The notes: generated from the letters alone by a model not told the origin. A stretch of DNA of 64,000 bases from Actinomycetes bacterium (GCA_029779645.1 JAKPAC010000042.1:29427-93426), one strand, 5' to 3'; shown: positions 48,806 to 59,239, counted from the stretch's first letter. Numbers and translations: made by a program.

Positions 48806-49192
48806 ATGCGCACCGTGTTGAACATCATCTGGCTCGTGCTCTCGGGCTTCTGGCTGTTTCTCGGCTACATCGCGGCGGGCATCCTGCTGTGCATCCTCAT
48901 CGTGACGATCCCATGGGGCATCGCCTCGTTCCGCATCGGCGTGTACGCGCTCTGGCCGTTCGGCCGGCAGATCGAGTCGAAGCCGAACAGCGGCGCCTGG
49001 TCGTTCCTCGGCAACGTGGTGTGGTTCATCCTCGCCGGCTGGTGGCTCGCCCTCGCGCACATCGTCTCCGGCATCGCGCTGTGCGTCACCATCATCGGCA
49101 TCCCACTCGGGATCGCCGACTTCAAGATGGTGCCGATCTCGCTCATGCCGCTTGGAAAGGTCATCGTCGAGCGACCCGGGACGTATATCTGA
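48806..49192 (+). CDS. YccF-family inner-membrane protein
   Basis: A 128-residue protein with two homologous halves. Each has a hydrophobic hairpin followed by a short motif (IVTIPWGIASFRI and IIGIPLGIADFKM), the YccF domain pattern. Function is unknown. It is divergent from pcrA. Confidence 0.88.
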   Translation: MRTVLNIIWLVLSGFWLFLGYIAAGILLCILIVTIPWGIASFRIGVYALWPFGRQIESKPNSGAWSFLGNVVWFILAGWWLALAHIVSGIALCVTIIGIPLGIADFKMVPISLMPLGKVIVERPGTYI

Positions 49193-49283
49193 GCCTGGGC
49201 GCCGGGCGTGGGCTGCGACCGAACTGACGCCCGGTCGGCACTCGGATGCGGCATCCGCCCGCTCGCCGAGCTCGCTGTGGATC

Positions 49284-49439
49284 GTGGCCGACGACACCCG
49301 TCGCGATCTCGCCGCCACGTGGATCGGCACGCTCACCCCGGGTGCGGCCGTCGCGTACCTGGGTCTGCTGCTGGGCCTGCTGCTGCTCATCGGCAGTCTC
49401 GGTGCGCTGATTCGGCGGGCCCAGCGCGGGAGCGCGTAG
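49284..49439 (+). CDS. Possible small membrane peptide, 51 aa
   Basis: From GTG 49284 the frame encodes a short polar start, one hydrophobic helix (AAVAYLGLLLGLLLLIGSLGA) and a basic end (LIRRAQRGS). It could be a small membrane protein or the remnant C-terminus of a larger anchored protein. No clear ribosome site. Confidence 0.25.
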   Translation: MADDTRRDLAATWIGTLTPGAAVAYLGLLLGLLLLIGSLGALIRRAQRGSA

Positions 49440-49487
49440 GCGCGGACTTCCTTTCCCCATGCAGCGCGTCGACAGTGCATTCATCGG

Positions 49488-49575
49488 CGACAAGATGTCG
49501 GGAATGCGGTGAGATGACACTAGATGTCACGCCCGAGCGGCCGCGTCGAGATCACCCAGGCGACATTGCCATGAC
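49488..49575. repeat. Cluster of short TGTC/GACA inverted repeats, possible mobile-element end
   Basis: CGACA-AGA-TGTCG (49488-49500) and TGACA-CTAGA-TGTCA (49515-49529) are followed by CGACATTGCCATGACA (49561-49576). Arrays of such sites are typical of transposase-binding ends, but a terminal boundary or target duplication was not found. Confidence 0.3.
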
Positions 49576-49623
49576 ACTTTCCTGGCCGGGGTGAAGCTGG
49601 GGACTTGAACTCCTACCTTCACG

Positions 49624-49653
49624 TTGCAAAGCCGATGCGACTTTCTCTAGGTT
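49624..49653 (+). promoter_or_regulatory. Candidate promoter of the giant surface-protein gene
   Basis: TTGCAA (49624-49629) and TAGGTT (49648-49653) with 18-base spacing, about 100 bases before the start codon. Confidence 0.35.
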
Positions 49654-49761
49654 TGGTTGGGGGGGTGCGGGCACTGGAGTCCAACGTGCATTCGGCACGA
49701 CCCCCGACGGTTCCACCTTCGGTGTCTGCAGTGCGCCTGGGTTTCGATGGGAGCACGACAC

Positions 49762-52700
49762 ATGCCGATGGACATCCCCGCAGCGCGCCGCATGCGCCGC
49801 ATCCGATCGTTCGTGGCGATGCTCGCGACGGCATCCGTCGTCATGGTGTCCGCCGTCTTCGTGAGCCCGGCCATCGCCGCCCCGCCGGTGTCGAGCGGCG
49901 GCACGCCCTTCACCGGTGTCGAGGTGGAGGCGACGGGGTCCGACATCCTCGCGGCGGGCGTGGGCACAGTCTCGGTGACCGCACGCAACACGACCACTGG
50001 GCCGCTCTACAACGGCACCGTTGTCGCGGTCCTCCCGCTCGGGGTCACGTACGTGCCCGGATCGTCGCAGCCGGGGCCCCCGAATGCTCCGGGTGAGCCC
50101 CAGGTTCGGCTCCAGGCGCTCGATCCCGACAACCCGACCGAGCTCTCGCAGGTGCTCGTCTGGTCTAACATCTCCGATCTTCCCCTCGGTGCAGAGCTGG
50201 ATCTGGGCTTCTCCGTCGAGGCCGACAATGCGCTCTTCCCGGTGGGATCGACGGTCACGATCGACGCGGGCGTCTACGCGAACAGCGACCCGCGACTGGT
50301 GCCCGCGGTCACGATCCCGACGGACGGAACCCCTCCCGTCATCTCCCGTGCGACCGCGGGCGGTGACGACAGCGTCGATTTGGCGATCACGGCGCTGCGG
50401 CTCTCGAAGAGCAATCTCGAGGCCGAGCAGGAGGTCTACCGCGGCGAGGCGAACACGACGCGGTACTCGCTGACCGTGACCACGGCCGAGCAGGCGGGCA
50501 CCGACGGTGTCGTGGTCGTCGACCGTGTGCCCGGCCACTTCCAGGTGCTGGACTGCGAACTCGGTGACCCGGCGTTTTCCTGCGACATCGCCTACGTGAC
50601 CGTCGACGGTGAGGACTTCACCGAGCTCACCTGGAACCTCGGTGACCTGCCCGCCGACACGTCGGTGACGCTCACCTACTCGGCGTTTGTCGGGCTGCAG
50701 GAGATCACGGCACCCGACGGCGACGCCGACGGAGCGGCCACCCGCCCGGGGCCGACCGGAACGCCTGTCGAGAACACCGCCGACGCATCGGGGACGTACG
50801 GCGGCTCGGTCGCCGAAGGCACCACCACTGCGATCGGTGTGTCGGCCAGCACCACGGTGACGATCCTCGATGTCGGTATCGTGAAGACCACCTCCGCCCC
50901 CGAGTTCTTCGCGGGCGAGACCACGACGTTCAGCCTGGCGATCCGCTCGAGCGAGTACATCACCACCTCCGGGATCGTCGTCACCGACTCCCTCCCCGAC
51001 GGACTGTGCCCGATCGTCCCCGCAGGGGTGGCCACGAGCGGATCGTGGCCCGTGGAGTGCCCTGCACCGGGTGGCGCGGGGGATGTGACCGGCGGGGCGA
51101 TGACCGAGGCCGTCGCGAACGCGGACGGCACGTTCACCCTCACCTTCGCGGTCGACGCCGACGCTCTCCCCGAAGACGGCGACGCGACGATCACCTACAC
51201 GGCATTCATGCGGGAGCAGTACCAGGACGGCTCGCTCACCACCAGTGGTGATGTCCTCACGAACACGGTCGACATCTCGGGCACGACAACCCCCGCCGCG
51301 GGGAACACCGTCGACACCGGTGACGTCGCGTCGACGAACGACTCCGCGGCGAGCCTGGGCACGCCGGGCCTCTCGATGACGAAGACGATCTGGACGAACC
51401 CGGACCGGGAGGCCATCACCTCGGCCGCAGGGGCCGGCGACACCTGTTTCGCCGCTCCGGCCGACCAGTACGTCGGCGAAGACGGGCCCCGACTGCAGTT
51501 GGGCGATCTGGCGTGCTTCCGCATCTCGATCGACTTCCCCGCGAGCGTGTCGACCCGCGATGCGATCCTTGCCGACTTCCTTCCGCCGGGGACGGAGTTC
51601 GTCGAGTGGGCGGCGGGCCCGGGCAATAGCGCGAGCATCGAGCGACTCGACAACGACCTCCAGTGGCTGCTCGGCGACGAGAACCCGAACGGGTCGCGGT
51701 ACGTCGAGGGAGGCCAGGACCTCGTCCTCGACCTCCTCGTGCGAGTCGTCGATGTTCCCGGCGCCGGCCAGGACGTGGATATCACCGGCAACCTCGCGAA
51801 GCTGCGCTACACCTCCGGGTCGGGCGAGATCATGGCGGCGCGCGACGATGTCGACCTCACTCTCGCGCCGGTCGCCCCCCTCGAACTCGCCAAGCGCGCG
51901 GCCGGCCAGACGACGCTTGTCGTGCAGGAGGAGCAGGTCGTGCCCTTCACGATCGACGTCACCCACGCGGGCACGGCGGCCGACGGCAATGACTATCCGC
52001 TCGACAGCGTGACGGTCTGGGATGTGCTCCCCGACGGATTCGGCTGCGCCGACGTCTCGGATGAGTCACCCGCGCCCTCTGACTGCTCGGTGGCGACGAC
52101 GGGCCCGGCCTCCGGGCAGACCCTGATCGTCTGGGAGCTCGAAGGGGCGGCGCTCGGCGCCGACGAACAACTGCTCCCCGGAGAGACGATCGAGGTCTCG
52201 TACTCGATCACGGTGCCCTCGCCGCTCTCAATCAACACGGCGCACACGAACCAGGCGGCCGTCACCGTCTACACGGCTCCCACCACCGACGGCACACCGG
52301 AGTCGGCGGGTGCCGTCGACTTCTGGCCCGAGAACCCGTTCGACGCCTTCCCCGATGAGATCAAGAACGCCCCCGAGGCCAGCGACATCGCGACCATCAC
52401 CCTCCCGCCCGCGACCGTCGACAAGGACGTCGTTGCGACGGGCATCACCGCGGGCGGCAACTCCTCCCTCACGCAGGCGACGATCGGGGAGACCGTCGAC
52501 TACGCGTACTCGGTGACCATCCCCGCCCACACCAGCGTCTTCCAGGGAACCCTGGACGACGGGCTGCCGCTCGGCGCTCGGCTCGTCCAGGCAGGCGACC
52601 CGACCCTGTCGACCGCGCCGGGCGGAATCACCGTCGCGACCGGATGCGCGGCGGATGCCGTCGAGTTCCGGCTCTGCGCCGACGGCACCCTCCTCTTCCC

Positions 52701-55700
52701 GACGGCGTGGACGAACGACACCGACACGGATGCGGTGTTCACCGTCACCCTGCCCACCCGGGTCGCGGACCAGGCAGCCAACATCAACGGCGGATCCATC
52801 CCGAACACGGCGACGTTCCGCAGCGCGCTCGAGGCCGACGGCACGCCCGTCAGCCAGGGCACCGCCGTGGCGAGCATCGGGGTGGTCGAGCCCAGCCCCA
52901 CGCTCGCGAAGACCTCGTCGGCGTCGACCGTGTCCGGCGGGCAGGATGTCGAGTACACGCTCACCGCGACCAACGCCGCGGGACGATCGCCTCTCTACGA
53001 CGGTGTGGTCGTGGACTGCGTGCCCGGGGCCCTGCAGATCGGCGATCTGCCCGCAGGGCTCGCCGGTCCCGTGCCCGGTGACGGCTCGAACGGATGTGCC
53101 CTGGGCACCCAGGTGCTGACCTGGACGCTCGCGGCGCCGCTCGAAGCGGGCTCCCCGCAGAGCGTCACCTATCCCGTCACGATCCCCGCATCCGCGCCCG
53201 CCGGACAGCGGTACACGAACGAGGCCGAGCTGACGGGCGCTTCCGTGCCCGGCGACGAGGCAGAGGCGCGCACCTACACGGCGGACGCATCGCGCGACGT
53301 CGACGTCGTGCGGCCCACGCTGTCGAAGACCGCGTCGACGGCGACGATCGTTCCCGGGCAGGCGGTCACCTGGACGGTGACCGCGACGATCCCCGCGAAC
53401 GTCGAGCTGTTCAACGCCGCGTTCGTCGATGCGCTCCCCGTCGCGCTCAGCGCGGTCGAATCCTGGAGCGTCTCGTGCGGGGGAGGCGACGCGACCTGGC
53501 AGGCCGACTGCGTGACCGCCACCGAGCTCACGCGGAGCCCGGCGACGTCGTTCGGCGTGCTGCTCGGGACCATCGCCCCGGCGCCGCAGGTGCGCACCCT
53601 CACGCTGACCCTCACGACCCGACTTCCCGTGGCCACCACGGCCGTGCAGGGAGCGAACCAGAACAACACCGCGCAGCTGCGGTGGAACTTCGAGGAGGAG
53701 ACGGCGCCGACGAGCACCGCGGCGACCTGGGATGCCAACGCCCAGGCCACCGCGTCCACTCAGGTGCGTCATCCCGAGGTCACCGTCGCGAAGTCCGTGA
53801 GCGACACGACGCCCGCGCAGGGCGAGACGTTCGTCTACACGGTGCGGGCGACGACGACCGCGGGCGCGCGCAACGTGCCGGCGTTCAACGTCGTGATCCG
53901 CGACACCGTGCCCGTCGACGTCATCGTGCTCGGGGCCGACGGTCAACCGATCGCGGACGGCGCGTCCACTCCGAGCGGAGGGGTGTGGGATGCGGCGGCC
54001 CGGACCCTCACCTGGACCGTCGACACCCTTGCTCCGGGCTCGGCGAACGCCGTGACGCGCACGTACTCTGCGCGTCTCGACGTGTCGTCGACGCTCGCCG
54101 GCTCGGCCCTCACGAACACCGTGCGCCCGCAGTCGTGGACCTCGCTCGCGACGGACGGCCGCACGTATGGCCCGGGCACTGCGGCCACGGCATCCGTCAC
54201 ACCGCAGTTCCCGCTCATCACCTCGACCAAGACGCAGGTGACGCCCGCGAACCCGGTCTACATCGGCCAGGAGGTCACGTTCCGGTTCGAGCTCACGAAC
54301 ACGGGCGGGGCGACGGCGGTGTCGCTCGACGCGGTCGACACCCTGCCCAGCGGATGGAGCTACGTCGCGGATTCCGCCCAGGTGACGGTGCGCACCGGCG
54401 CGGCCGCCGCCGTGGAGCCCACGATCACCGGCCAGGTGCTCCGCTGGAACGACATCGGCGGCTCGAGCGTCTCGCTCCAGCCGCTCGAGCGGATCGTCGT
54501 GACCTATCGCGCGGTCGCCGACGACTCGGTCGTCGCCGGGCTCTCGGTCGCCCACACGAACACCGTCGTCGCCGCCGACGTGACAGACGCCACGGGCGGC
54601 ACGTCGTACAACGGCGGTGCAGGCTCCTACATCGGCGCGGCAGGCTCGGCGACGGCGCGCATCGCGCTCGCCGACCTGGCGATCACGAAGGTCGCCAACG
54701 ACGACTTCGTCGCCGGCGAGACGGGCACCTACACAGTGACCGTCACCAACAACGGACCCGACCCCGCGATCGGCGTCGTCGTCACCGACACCGCCGTGCC
54801 GCCGGCAGGCGTGACGGTCCTGGGCGCGTCCGGTGCCGGATGGACCTGCGGCGCGCCCGTCGGCGGCGGGTTCTCGTGTGCACGGACCACGCCCGCCGAG
54901 CCGCTGCCCTCGGGATCGAGCTGGACCCTGACCGTGCGCGCCGCAGTGGCATCGACCGTGGTACACGGCGTCGAGATCCCCAACTCCGCGTCGGTGAGCG
55001 CCACCACCGAGGATCGCACCCCCGGGAACAACACCGACGACGACACGGCGGTCGTGCGCGCGAGCGCAGACCTGGTCATCACCAAGACCGCAGACACCGC
55101 GTCGGCCACGGCGGGTGGCCCGCTCGGCTGGACCGTGACGGTGACGAACAACGGCCCGTCGGTCTCGCGCGGATCCGCTCTCGCGCCGATCACGATCACC
55201 GACACGCTGCCGGCTGACGTCGAGGGGATCACCGTCGTCTCGACGACGGGCGGCGCGGACTGCGCGATCGCCGCCGGCACGCTCGACTGCGACATCCCCG
55301 TCGATCTCGCCGTCGGGGCGACGGTGACCGTCGTGCTCGCCGGCATGCTCGCCGCCGATGTCGCGCCGGGTTCGACCATCGCGAACACGGCGACGGTGAC
55401 CCCGGTCACCACCGATCCCGAGACCGAGAACAACTCGTCGACGAGCGAGACCCCGACGGTCGTTGAGGAATCCCTCACGGTCGACAAGACGATCGTGGCA
55501 CCCGTTCCGCCGGAGGCACTCCCCGGTGGAACACTGACCTACCGGATCACCGTCGCCAACGGTGGGCCCTCGGATGCGCGTGGCGTGTTCGTGGTCGACG
55601 ACCTGCCCGAGGGAGTGACGTTCGACTCGATCGTCGCCGGCGGTGACGTGTGGACGGCCGTCGCTCAGGGCGAGGACGTGCGCTTCGACCTGACCGGGCT

Positions 55701-58700
55701 GCTCGCCGCCGGTGCGGACTCGAGCTTCGACATCCTCGTCGACATCGACTCGGGTGTGGTGGGCGATGTGACCAACACCGCCGTGGTCGGGTCGACCTGG
55801 CGCGCGGACCAGGACTCCTCGCAGGTGACGACGGGATCCAACGCGATCGCCGACCTCGCCATCACGAAGTCCGTCGACGTCGCCGAGATCGTCGCCGGTG
55901 CGGCGACAGGGGCCACGTACACCCTCGAGGTCGTCAACCTCGGACCCTCGGATGCCGCCGGCCCCGTCACCGTGAGCGACCTGCTGCCCGCCGGCATGAC
56001 GCTCGTCGGCTCGGCGCCCGCCGGATGCGTCGTCGCAGACGAGAGCGGCCGACAGCGCGTGACGTGCGAGAAGCCCGACGGCCTGGACGTCGGAGAGACG
56101 GCGTGGACGATCACGCTCCCGGTCGTCGTCGACGCCGCGGTGACCGCGACGAGCCTCGTGAACACGGCGACGGTCTCCTCGGTGACCCCCGACCCTGTGC
56201 CCGGGAACAACTCCGACTCCGCATCCGTCGCCGTGGTGCAGCGCGCGACGCTCACGCTCGTCAAGGACGCCCCCGCATCCGCTGTCGCAGGCGAGGACAT
56301 CTCGTGGACGGTGACCGTCACGAACACCGGACCCTCCGACGCGCAGGCGGTCAGCATCTCCGACACCCTCGACTCGCGTCTGACGTTGGTGAGCGCGTCG
56401 TCGATCACCGAGGGAGTCACATGCACCGGAACCACCGCGGTGCTCTGCGCGGTCGGCACGATGGAGCCCGGTGCCTCGGTCGTCGTCACTCTGGTCACGA
56501 CTGTGGCATCGACCGTCCCCGCGGGAACGGTCCTGCCGAACGCCGCGGTGGCGAACTCGAGCACGATCGACCCGGTGACCGATGCGCCGGCCACCGCGAC
56601 CGACGATGCCGAGGTGACCGTCGACGCCGTCAGCGTGCTGCAGATCGACAAGTCGGCGACCACGCTCACGGTCGAAGCCGGAGAGGTGGCCACGTACCTC
56701 ATCGAGGTCACGAACGACGGGCCTTCGGATGCCGCCGCGCCCGTGACGATCGTCGACACGCTGCCGGTGGGACAGACGTTCCTCGCGGCGACGAACGCCT
56801 CCGGGCCTCCCGCATGGGTGTGCGAGGCAGAGGATCAGACCGTGACGTGCGTTCTCGAGAACGCCGGCACCGCGACGACCCTCGCCGCGGGTGCATCCGC
56901 ACCGCTCCTGCAGATCGCGACGACGGTGTCGTCCGGCGCCGCGGCCGGGATCCAGACGAACACGGCACAGGTGTCGTCGCCCTCGTCCGAGATCTCGCCG
57001 ACCGATGACGCCGAGATCGTCGTCATCACGCGCGCCGACCTCCAGCTGATCAAGAGCCACGCGCCGGATGCGGATGCCGTGGCGGGTGAGTCGTTCACCT
57101 GGCTCCTGAGCGTCGTGAACCACGGCCCGTCGGATTCGCTCGCGACCGTCGATGACCCGATCGTCGTGCGCGACGTGCTCCCGGTCGGGGTGACGCTCGC
57201 CGCGAGCCCGGCATCCGGCGGGCCCGACACCACGTGCTCGGTGACGGGCACCGAGGACGGCGCACAGGTCGTGGAGTGCGTGCGCACGAGCACTCTCGCC
57301 GCGGGTGACACCCTCGACCTCACGCTCGAGGTGGATCTCGACCAGGCGGTGGAGGGCGATCTCGTCAACACCGCCCAGGTCACGCCCGGTGTGACACCGC
57401 AGCCCGCCGACCCGGTGTGGCCCGACTCGGATTCCGACACGATCTCCGTCGTCGAGGTCGCGGACCTGGCGATCACTAAGACGGCGGACGCAGACCCGGT
57501 CGTCGCGGGCGGTGAGGTCTCGTGGACCGTCGAGGTCGAGAACCTCGGCCCGTCGGACTCGGACGCCTCGGAGGAGGCGCCGATCACCGTCGTCGACACG
57601 CTGCCCGTCGGCATCGTGAACGGCTCGGGTTCCGGCGACGGATGGACGTGCGTGGCGCTCGCTCCCGTCGGCGGCGCCGAGCGCCTGAGCTGTGTGCGCG
57701 ACGAGACGCTGCCGGTGGGTCCGGCTCCCGCCCTGACGATCACGGGCACGGTGTCGCCGTCGGTGGAGGGCGAGATCACGAACGAGGTGCGGGTCACCCC
57801 CGGACTCACGCAGCAGCCGACCGATGGACCGGGGCCCGACGAGGCGTCCTCGGTCGTGCCGATCACCACGAGCGCCGACCTCGCGATCACCAAGACGATC
57901 GCCGAGGAGATCGTCGCGGGCTCCTCGGGCGTCTACCGCTTCCAGATCGTCAACCTCGGGCCTTCCGACGCCCAGCAGGTCGCCGTGAGCGATCCGCTGC
58001 CGACCGGTCTGACCTTCGCGGCGATCGCGGGGGGCACCGACGGCTACGACTGGTCGTGCACCGCCGAAGGCGCGGACCCCGATGTCGTCTCCTGCAACCT
58101 CGACGGCCCGCTCCCCGCTGGGGCGACGATCACCCTCGACATCCGTGTCGACGCCGAGCAGCAGCTCCAGGGCGACCTCGAGAACACCGTGACCGTCAGC
58201 TCGACGACGTCGGATCCCGACCCCCTCAACAACAGCTCGACGGTCGAGGGGACCCTCGTCGAAACGGCCGATCTCGCGATCGTGAAGGCGGCCGTCGGCT
58301 CGCCCGTCGTCGGCTCTCCGTTCGCGTACACGCTGACCGTCACCAACGACGGGCCCTCCCTCGCCCGAGGTGTCGTCGTGACCGACGAGATCCCGGCGCA
58401 GCTGCAGGTCGACGAGGTCACCGCCGACGGGTGGACATGCGCGGTGCTGCCGGCTGCCGGTTCCCCCACCGCCGTCACCTGCACGATCGACGAGCTCGCC
58501 GCAGGAGCGACGGCTGCCGTGATCACGGCCACGGTCACGGTGCTCCCGGACGCCTATCCGGCGATCTCCAACACCGCGACGGTCACATCGGCGACGCCCG
58601 AGGACCCCTCGACGCTGGCCGACAACACCTCCACGGTCACGACGCCGGTCCCCGCGCGCAGTGAGCTGGCGATCACGAAGGAGATCACCGGTGTGCTGGA

Positions 58701-59154
58701 GGCGGGCTTCGGTGGCGAGTACACCATCACCGTGACCAACCTCGGTCCGACGCCGGATCCGGGCCCCGTGCTCGTGACCGATGTGCTGGCGTCCGCGCTG
58801 ACCTTCGAGCGCGCGGAGCTGGATGGGACCGCAATCGAGTGCGAGGTGACCGGGCAGGTCGTCGTCTGCGATGTGGGCCCGCTCGAGGTCGATCAGAGGG
58901 CAACGCTCGTGCTGAACGTGCGGGTCGGAGCATCGGCGACCGGGGAGATCGAGAACGTCGCAAGTGTGAGCTCGCAAGGATCGATCACCGAGCCCACGGC
59001 TTCGGCGACGGGTGAGGTCGATCGATCGCTACTCGCAATAACCGGCGGGGCGCCGCTCGTACTGTTGCCCTTGGCGTTCGGGGCGATCGTGCTCGGTGCG
59101 CTGTTGCTGATCTCTAGACGACGGCGGTTCGAAACCCCGCCCGGGCGAGGGTGA
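49762..59154 (+). CDS. Giant secreted DUF11-repeat surface protein with LAITG sortase signal
   Basis: A single 9.4-kb frame encoding 3,130 residues. ATG 49762 has GGGAG eight bases upstream. A signal peptide covers residues 1-39 (basic MRRIR start, hydrophobic core, AIA cleavage before APP). The rest is built of beta-rich DUF11-type repeats. In the C-terminal half the motif N-x-G-P recurs eleven times about every 130 residues (VTNNGPDPA near 54741, VTNDGPSLA near 58341 and others); earlier repeats are more divergent. Residues 3091-3095 are LAITG, then a hydrophobic span and an RRRR tail: a cell-wall sorting signal of the LAxTG kind used by class E sortases. Adhesion or stalk function is inferred. 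No sortase gene is in the window. Confidence 0.9.
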   Translation: MPMDIPAARRMRRIRSFVAMLATASVVMVSAVFVSPAIAAPPVSSGGTPFTGVEVEATGSDILAAGVGTVSVTARNTTTGPLYNGTVVAVLPLGVTYVPGSSQPGPPNAPGEPQVRLQALDPDNPTELSQVLVWSNISDLPLGAELDLGFSVEADNALFPVGSTVTIDAGVYANSDPRLVPAVTIPTDGTPPVISRATAGGDDSVDLAITALRLSKSNLEAEQEVYRGEANTTRYSLTVTTAEQAGTDGVVVVDRVPGHFQVLDCELGDPAFSCDIAYVTVDGEDFTELTWNLGDLPADTSVTLTYSAFVGLQEITAPDGDADGAATRPGPTGTPVENTADASGTYGGSVAEGTTTAIGVSASTTVTILDVGIVKTTSAPEFFAGETTTFSLAIRSSEYITTSGIVVTDSLPDGLCPIVPAGVATSGSWPVECPAPGGAGDVTGGAMTEAVANADGTFTLTFAVDADALPEDGDATITYTAFMREQYQDGSLTTSGDVLTNTVDISGTTTPAAGNTVDTGDVASTNDSAASLGTPGLSMTKTIWTNPDREAITSAAGAGDTCFAAPADQYVGEDGPRLQLGDLACFRISIDFPASVSTRDAILADFLPPGTEFVEWAAGPGNSASIERLDNDLQWLLGDENPNGSRYVEGGQDLVLDLLVRVVDVPGAGQDVDITGNLAKLRYTSGSGEIMAARDDVDLTLAPVAPLELAKRAAGQTTLVVQEEQVVPFTIDVTHAGTAADGNDYPLDSVTVWDVLPDGFGCADVSDESPAPSDCSVATTGPASGQTLIVWELEGAALGADEQLLPGETIEVSYSITVPSPLSINTAHTNQAAVTVYTAPTTDGTPESAGAVDFWPENPFDAFPDEIKNAPEASDIATITLPPATVDKDVVATGITAGGNSSLTQATIGETVDYAYSVTIPAHTSVFQGTLDDGLPLGARLVQAGDPTLSTAPGGITVATGCAADAVEFRLCADGTLLFPTAWTNDTDTDAVFTVTLPTRVADQAANINGGSIPNTATFRSALEADGTPVSQGTAVASIGVVEPSPTLAKTSSASTVSGGQDVEYTLTATNAAGRSPLYDGVVVDCVPGALQIGDLPAGLAGPVPGDGSNGCALGTQVLTWTLAAPLEAGSPQSVTYPVTIPASAPAGQRYTNEAELTGASVPGDEAEARTYTADASRDVDVVRPTLSKTASTATIVPGQAVTWTVTATIPANVELFNAAFVDALPVALSAVESWSVSCGGGDATWQADCVTATELTRSPATSFGVLLGTIAPAPQVRTLTLTLTTRLPVATTAVQGANQNNTAQLRWNFEEETAPTSTAATWDANAQATASTQVRHPEVTVAKSVSDTTPAQGETFVYTVRATTTAGARNVPAFNVVIRDTVPVDVIVLGADGQPIADGASTPSGGVWDAAARTLTWTVDTLAPGSANAVTRTYSARLDVSSTLAGSALTNTVRPQSWTSLATDGRTYGPGTAATASVTPQFPLITSTKTQVTPANPVYIGQEVTFRFELTNTGGATAVSLDAVDTLPSGWSYVADSAQVTVRTGAAAAVEPTITGQVLRWNDIGGSSVSLQPLERIVVTYRAVADDSVVAGLSVAHTNTVVAADVTDATGGTSYNGGAGSYIGAAGSATARIALADLAITKVANDDFVAGETGTYTVTVTNNGPDPAIGVVVTDTAVPPAGVTVLGASGAGWTCGAPVGGGFSCARTTPAEPLPSGSSWTLTVRAAVASTVVHGVEIPNSASVSATTEDRTPGNNTDDDTAVVRASADLVITKTADTASATAGGPLGWTVTVTNNGPSVSRGSALAPITITDTLPADVEGITVVSTTGGADCAIAAGTLDCDIPVDLAVGATVTVVLAGMLAADVAPGSTIANTATVTPVTTDPETENNSSTSETPTVVEESLTVDKTIVAPVPPEALPGGTLTYRITVANGGPSDARGVFVVDDLPEGVTFDSIVAGGDVWTAVAQGEDVRFDLTGLLAAGADSSFDILVDIDSGVVGDVTNTAVVGSTWRADQDSSQVTTGSNAIADLAITKSVDVAEIVAGAATGATYTLEVVNLGPSDAAGPVTVSDLLPAGMTLVGSAPAGCVVADESGRQRVTCEKPDGLDVGETAWTITLPVVVDAAVTATSLVNTATVSSVTPDPVPGNNSDSASVAVVQRATLTLVKDAPASAVAGEDISWTVTVTNTGPSDAQAVSISDTLDSRLTLVSASSITEGVTCTGTTAVLCAVGTMEPGASVVVTLVTTVASTVPAGTVLPNAAVANSSTIDPVTDAPATATDDAEVTVDAVSVLQIDKSATTLTVEAGEVATYLIEVTNDGPSDAAAPVTIVDTLPVGQTFLAATNASGPPAWVCEAEDQTVTCVLENAGTATTLAAGASAPLLQIATTVSSGAAAGIQTNTAQVSSPSSEISPTDDAEIVVITRADLQLIKSHAPDADAVAGESFTWLLSVVNHGPSDSLATVDDPIVVRDVLPVGVTLAASPASGGPDTTCSVTGTEDGAQVVECVRTSTLAAGDTLDLTLEVDLDQAVEGDLVNTAQVTPGVTPQPADPVWPDSDSDTISVVEVADLAITKTADADPVVAGGEVSWTVEVENLGPSDSDASEEAPITVVDTLPVGIVNGSGSGDGWTCVALAPVGGAERLSCVRDETLPVGPAPALTITGTVSPSVEGEITNEVRVTPGLTQQPTDGPGPDEASSVVPITTSADLAITKTIAEEIVAGSSGVYRFQIVNLGPSDAQQVAVSDPLPTGLTFAAIAGGTDGYDWSCTAEGADPDVVSCNLDGPLPAGATITLDIRVDAEQQLQGDLENTVTVSSTTSDPDPLNNSSTVEGTLVETADLAIVKAAVGSPVVGSPFAYTLTVTNDGPSLARGVVVTDEIPAQLQVDEVTADGWTCAVLPAAGSPTAVTCTIDELAAGATAAVITATVTVLPDAYPAISNTATVTSATPEDPSTLADNTSTVTTPVPARSELAITKEITGVLEAGFGGEYTITVTNLGPTPDPGPVLVTDVLASALTFERAELDGTAIECEVTGQVVVCDVGPLEVDQRATLVLNVRVGASATGEIENVASVSSQGSITEPTASATGEVDRSLLAITGGAPLVLLPLAFGAIVLGALLLISRRRRFETPPGRG

Positions 59155-59239
59155 AGAGGAGGTTCCCGGTTGAACCGTCAGTATTGAACTTGTGGTGAGC
59201 GGTACGTCGCCCGGATCGACTTCTCGGGTCATGAGCAAT

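Larger units (their letters stand above)
49193..49761. other. 569-base region before the giant surface-protein gene
   Basis: Marks the change from core to accessory DNA. It holds a weak small ORF (49284-49439), a cluster of TGTC/GACA inverted repeats (about 49488-49575) and a likely promoter (49624-49653), listed separately. No recognisable gene is otherwise present. Confidence 0.6.

Noticed and set aside
45097..48828. Long minus-strand frame overlapping pcrA and the SseB gene
   Set aside because: Alternative frame of two well-recognised genes with extreme arginine content.
52228..58977. A 2,249-codon open frame on the minus strand inside the giant gene
   Set aside because: It is the antisense shadow of a GC3-biased repeat gene: arginine/glycine/histidine rich, no signal, no domains.
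49762..59154. The giant gene as a non-ribosomal or polyketide megasynthase
   Set aside because: There is a signal peptide, beta-rich repeats and a sorting signal, with no carrier, condensation or ketosynthase motifs.
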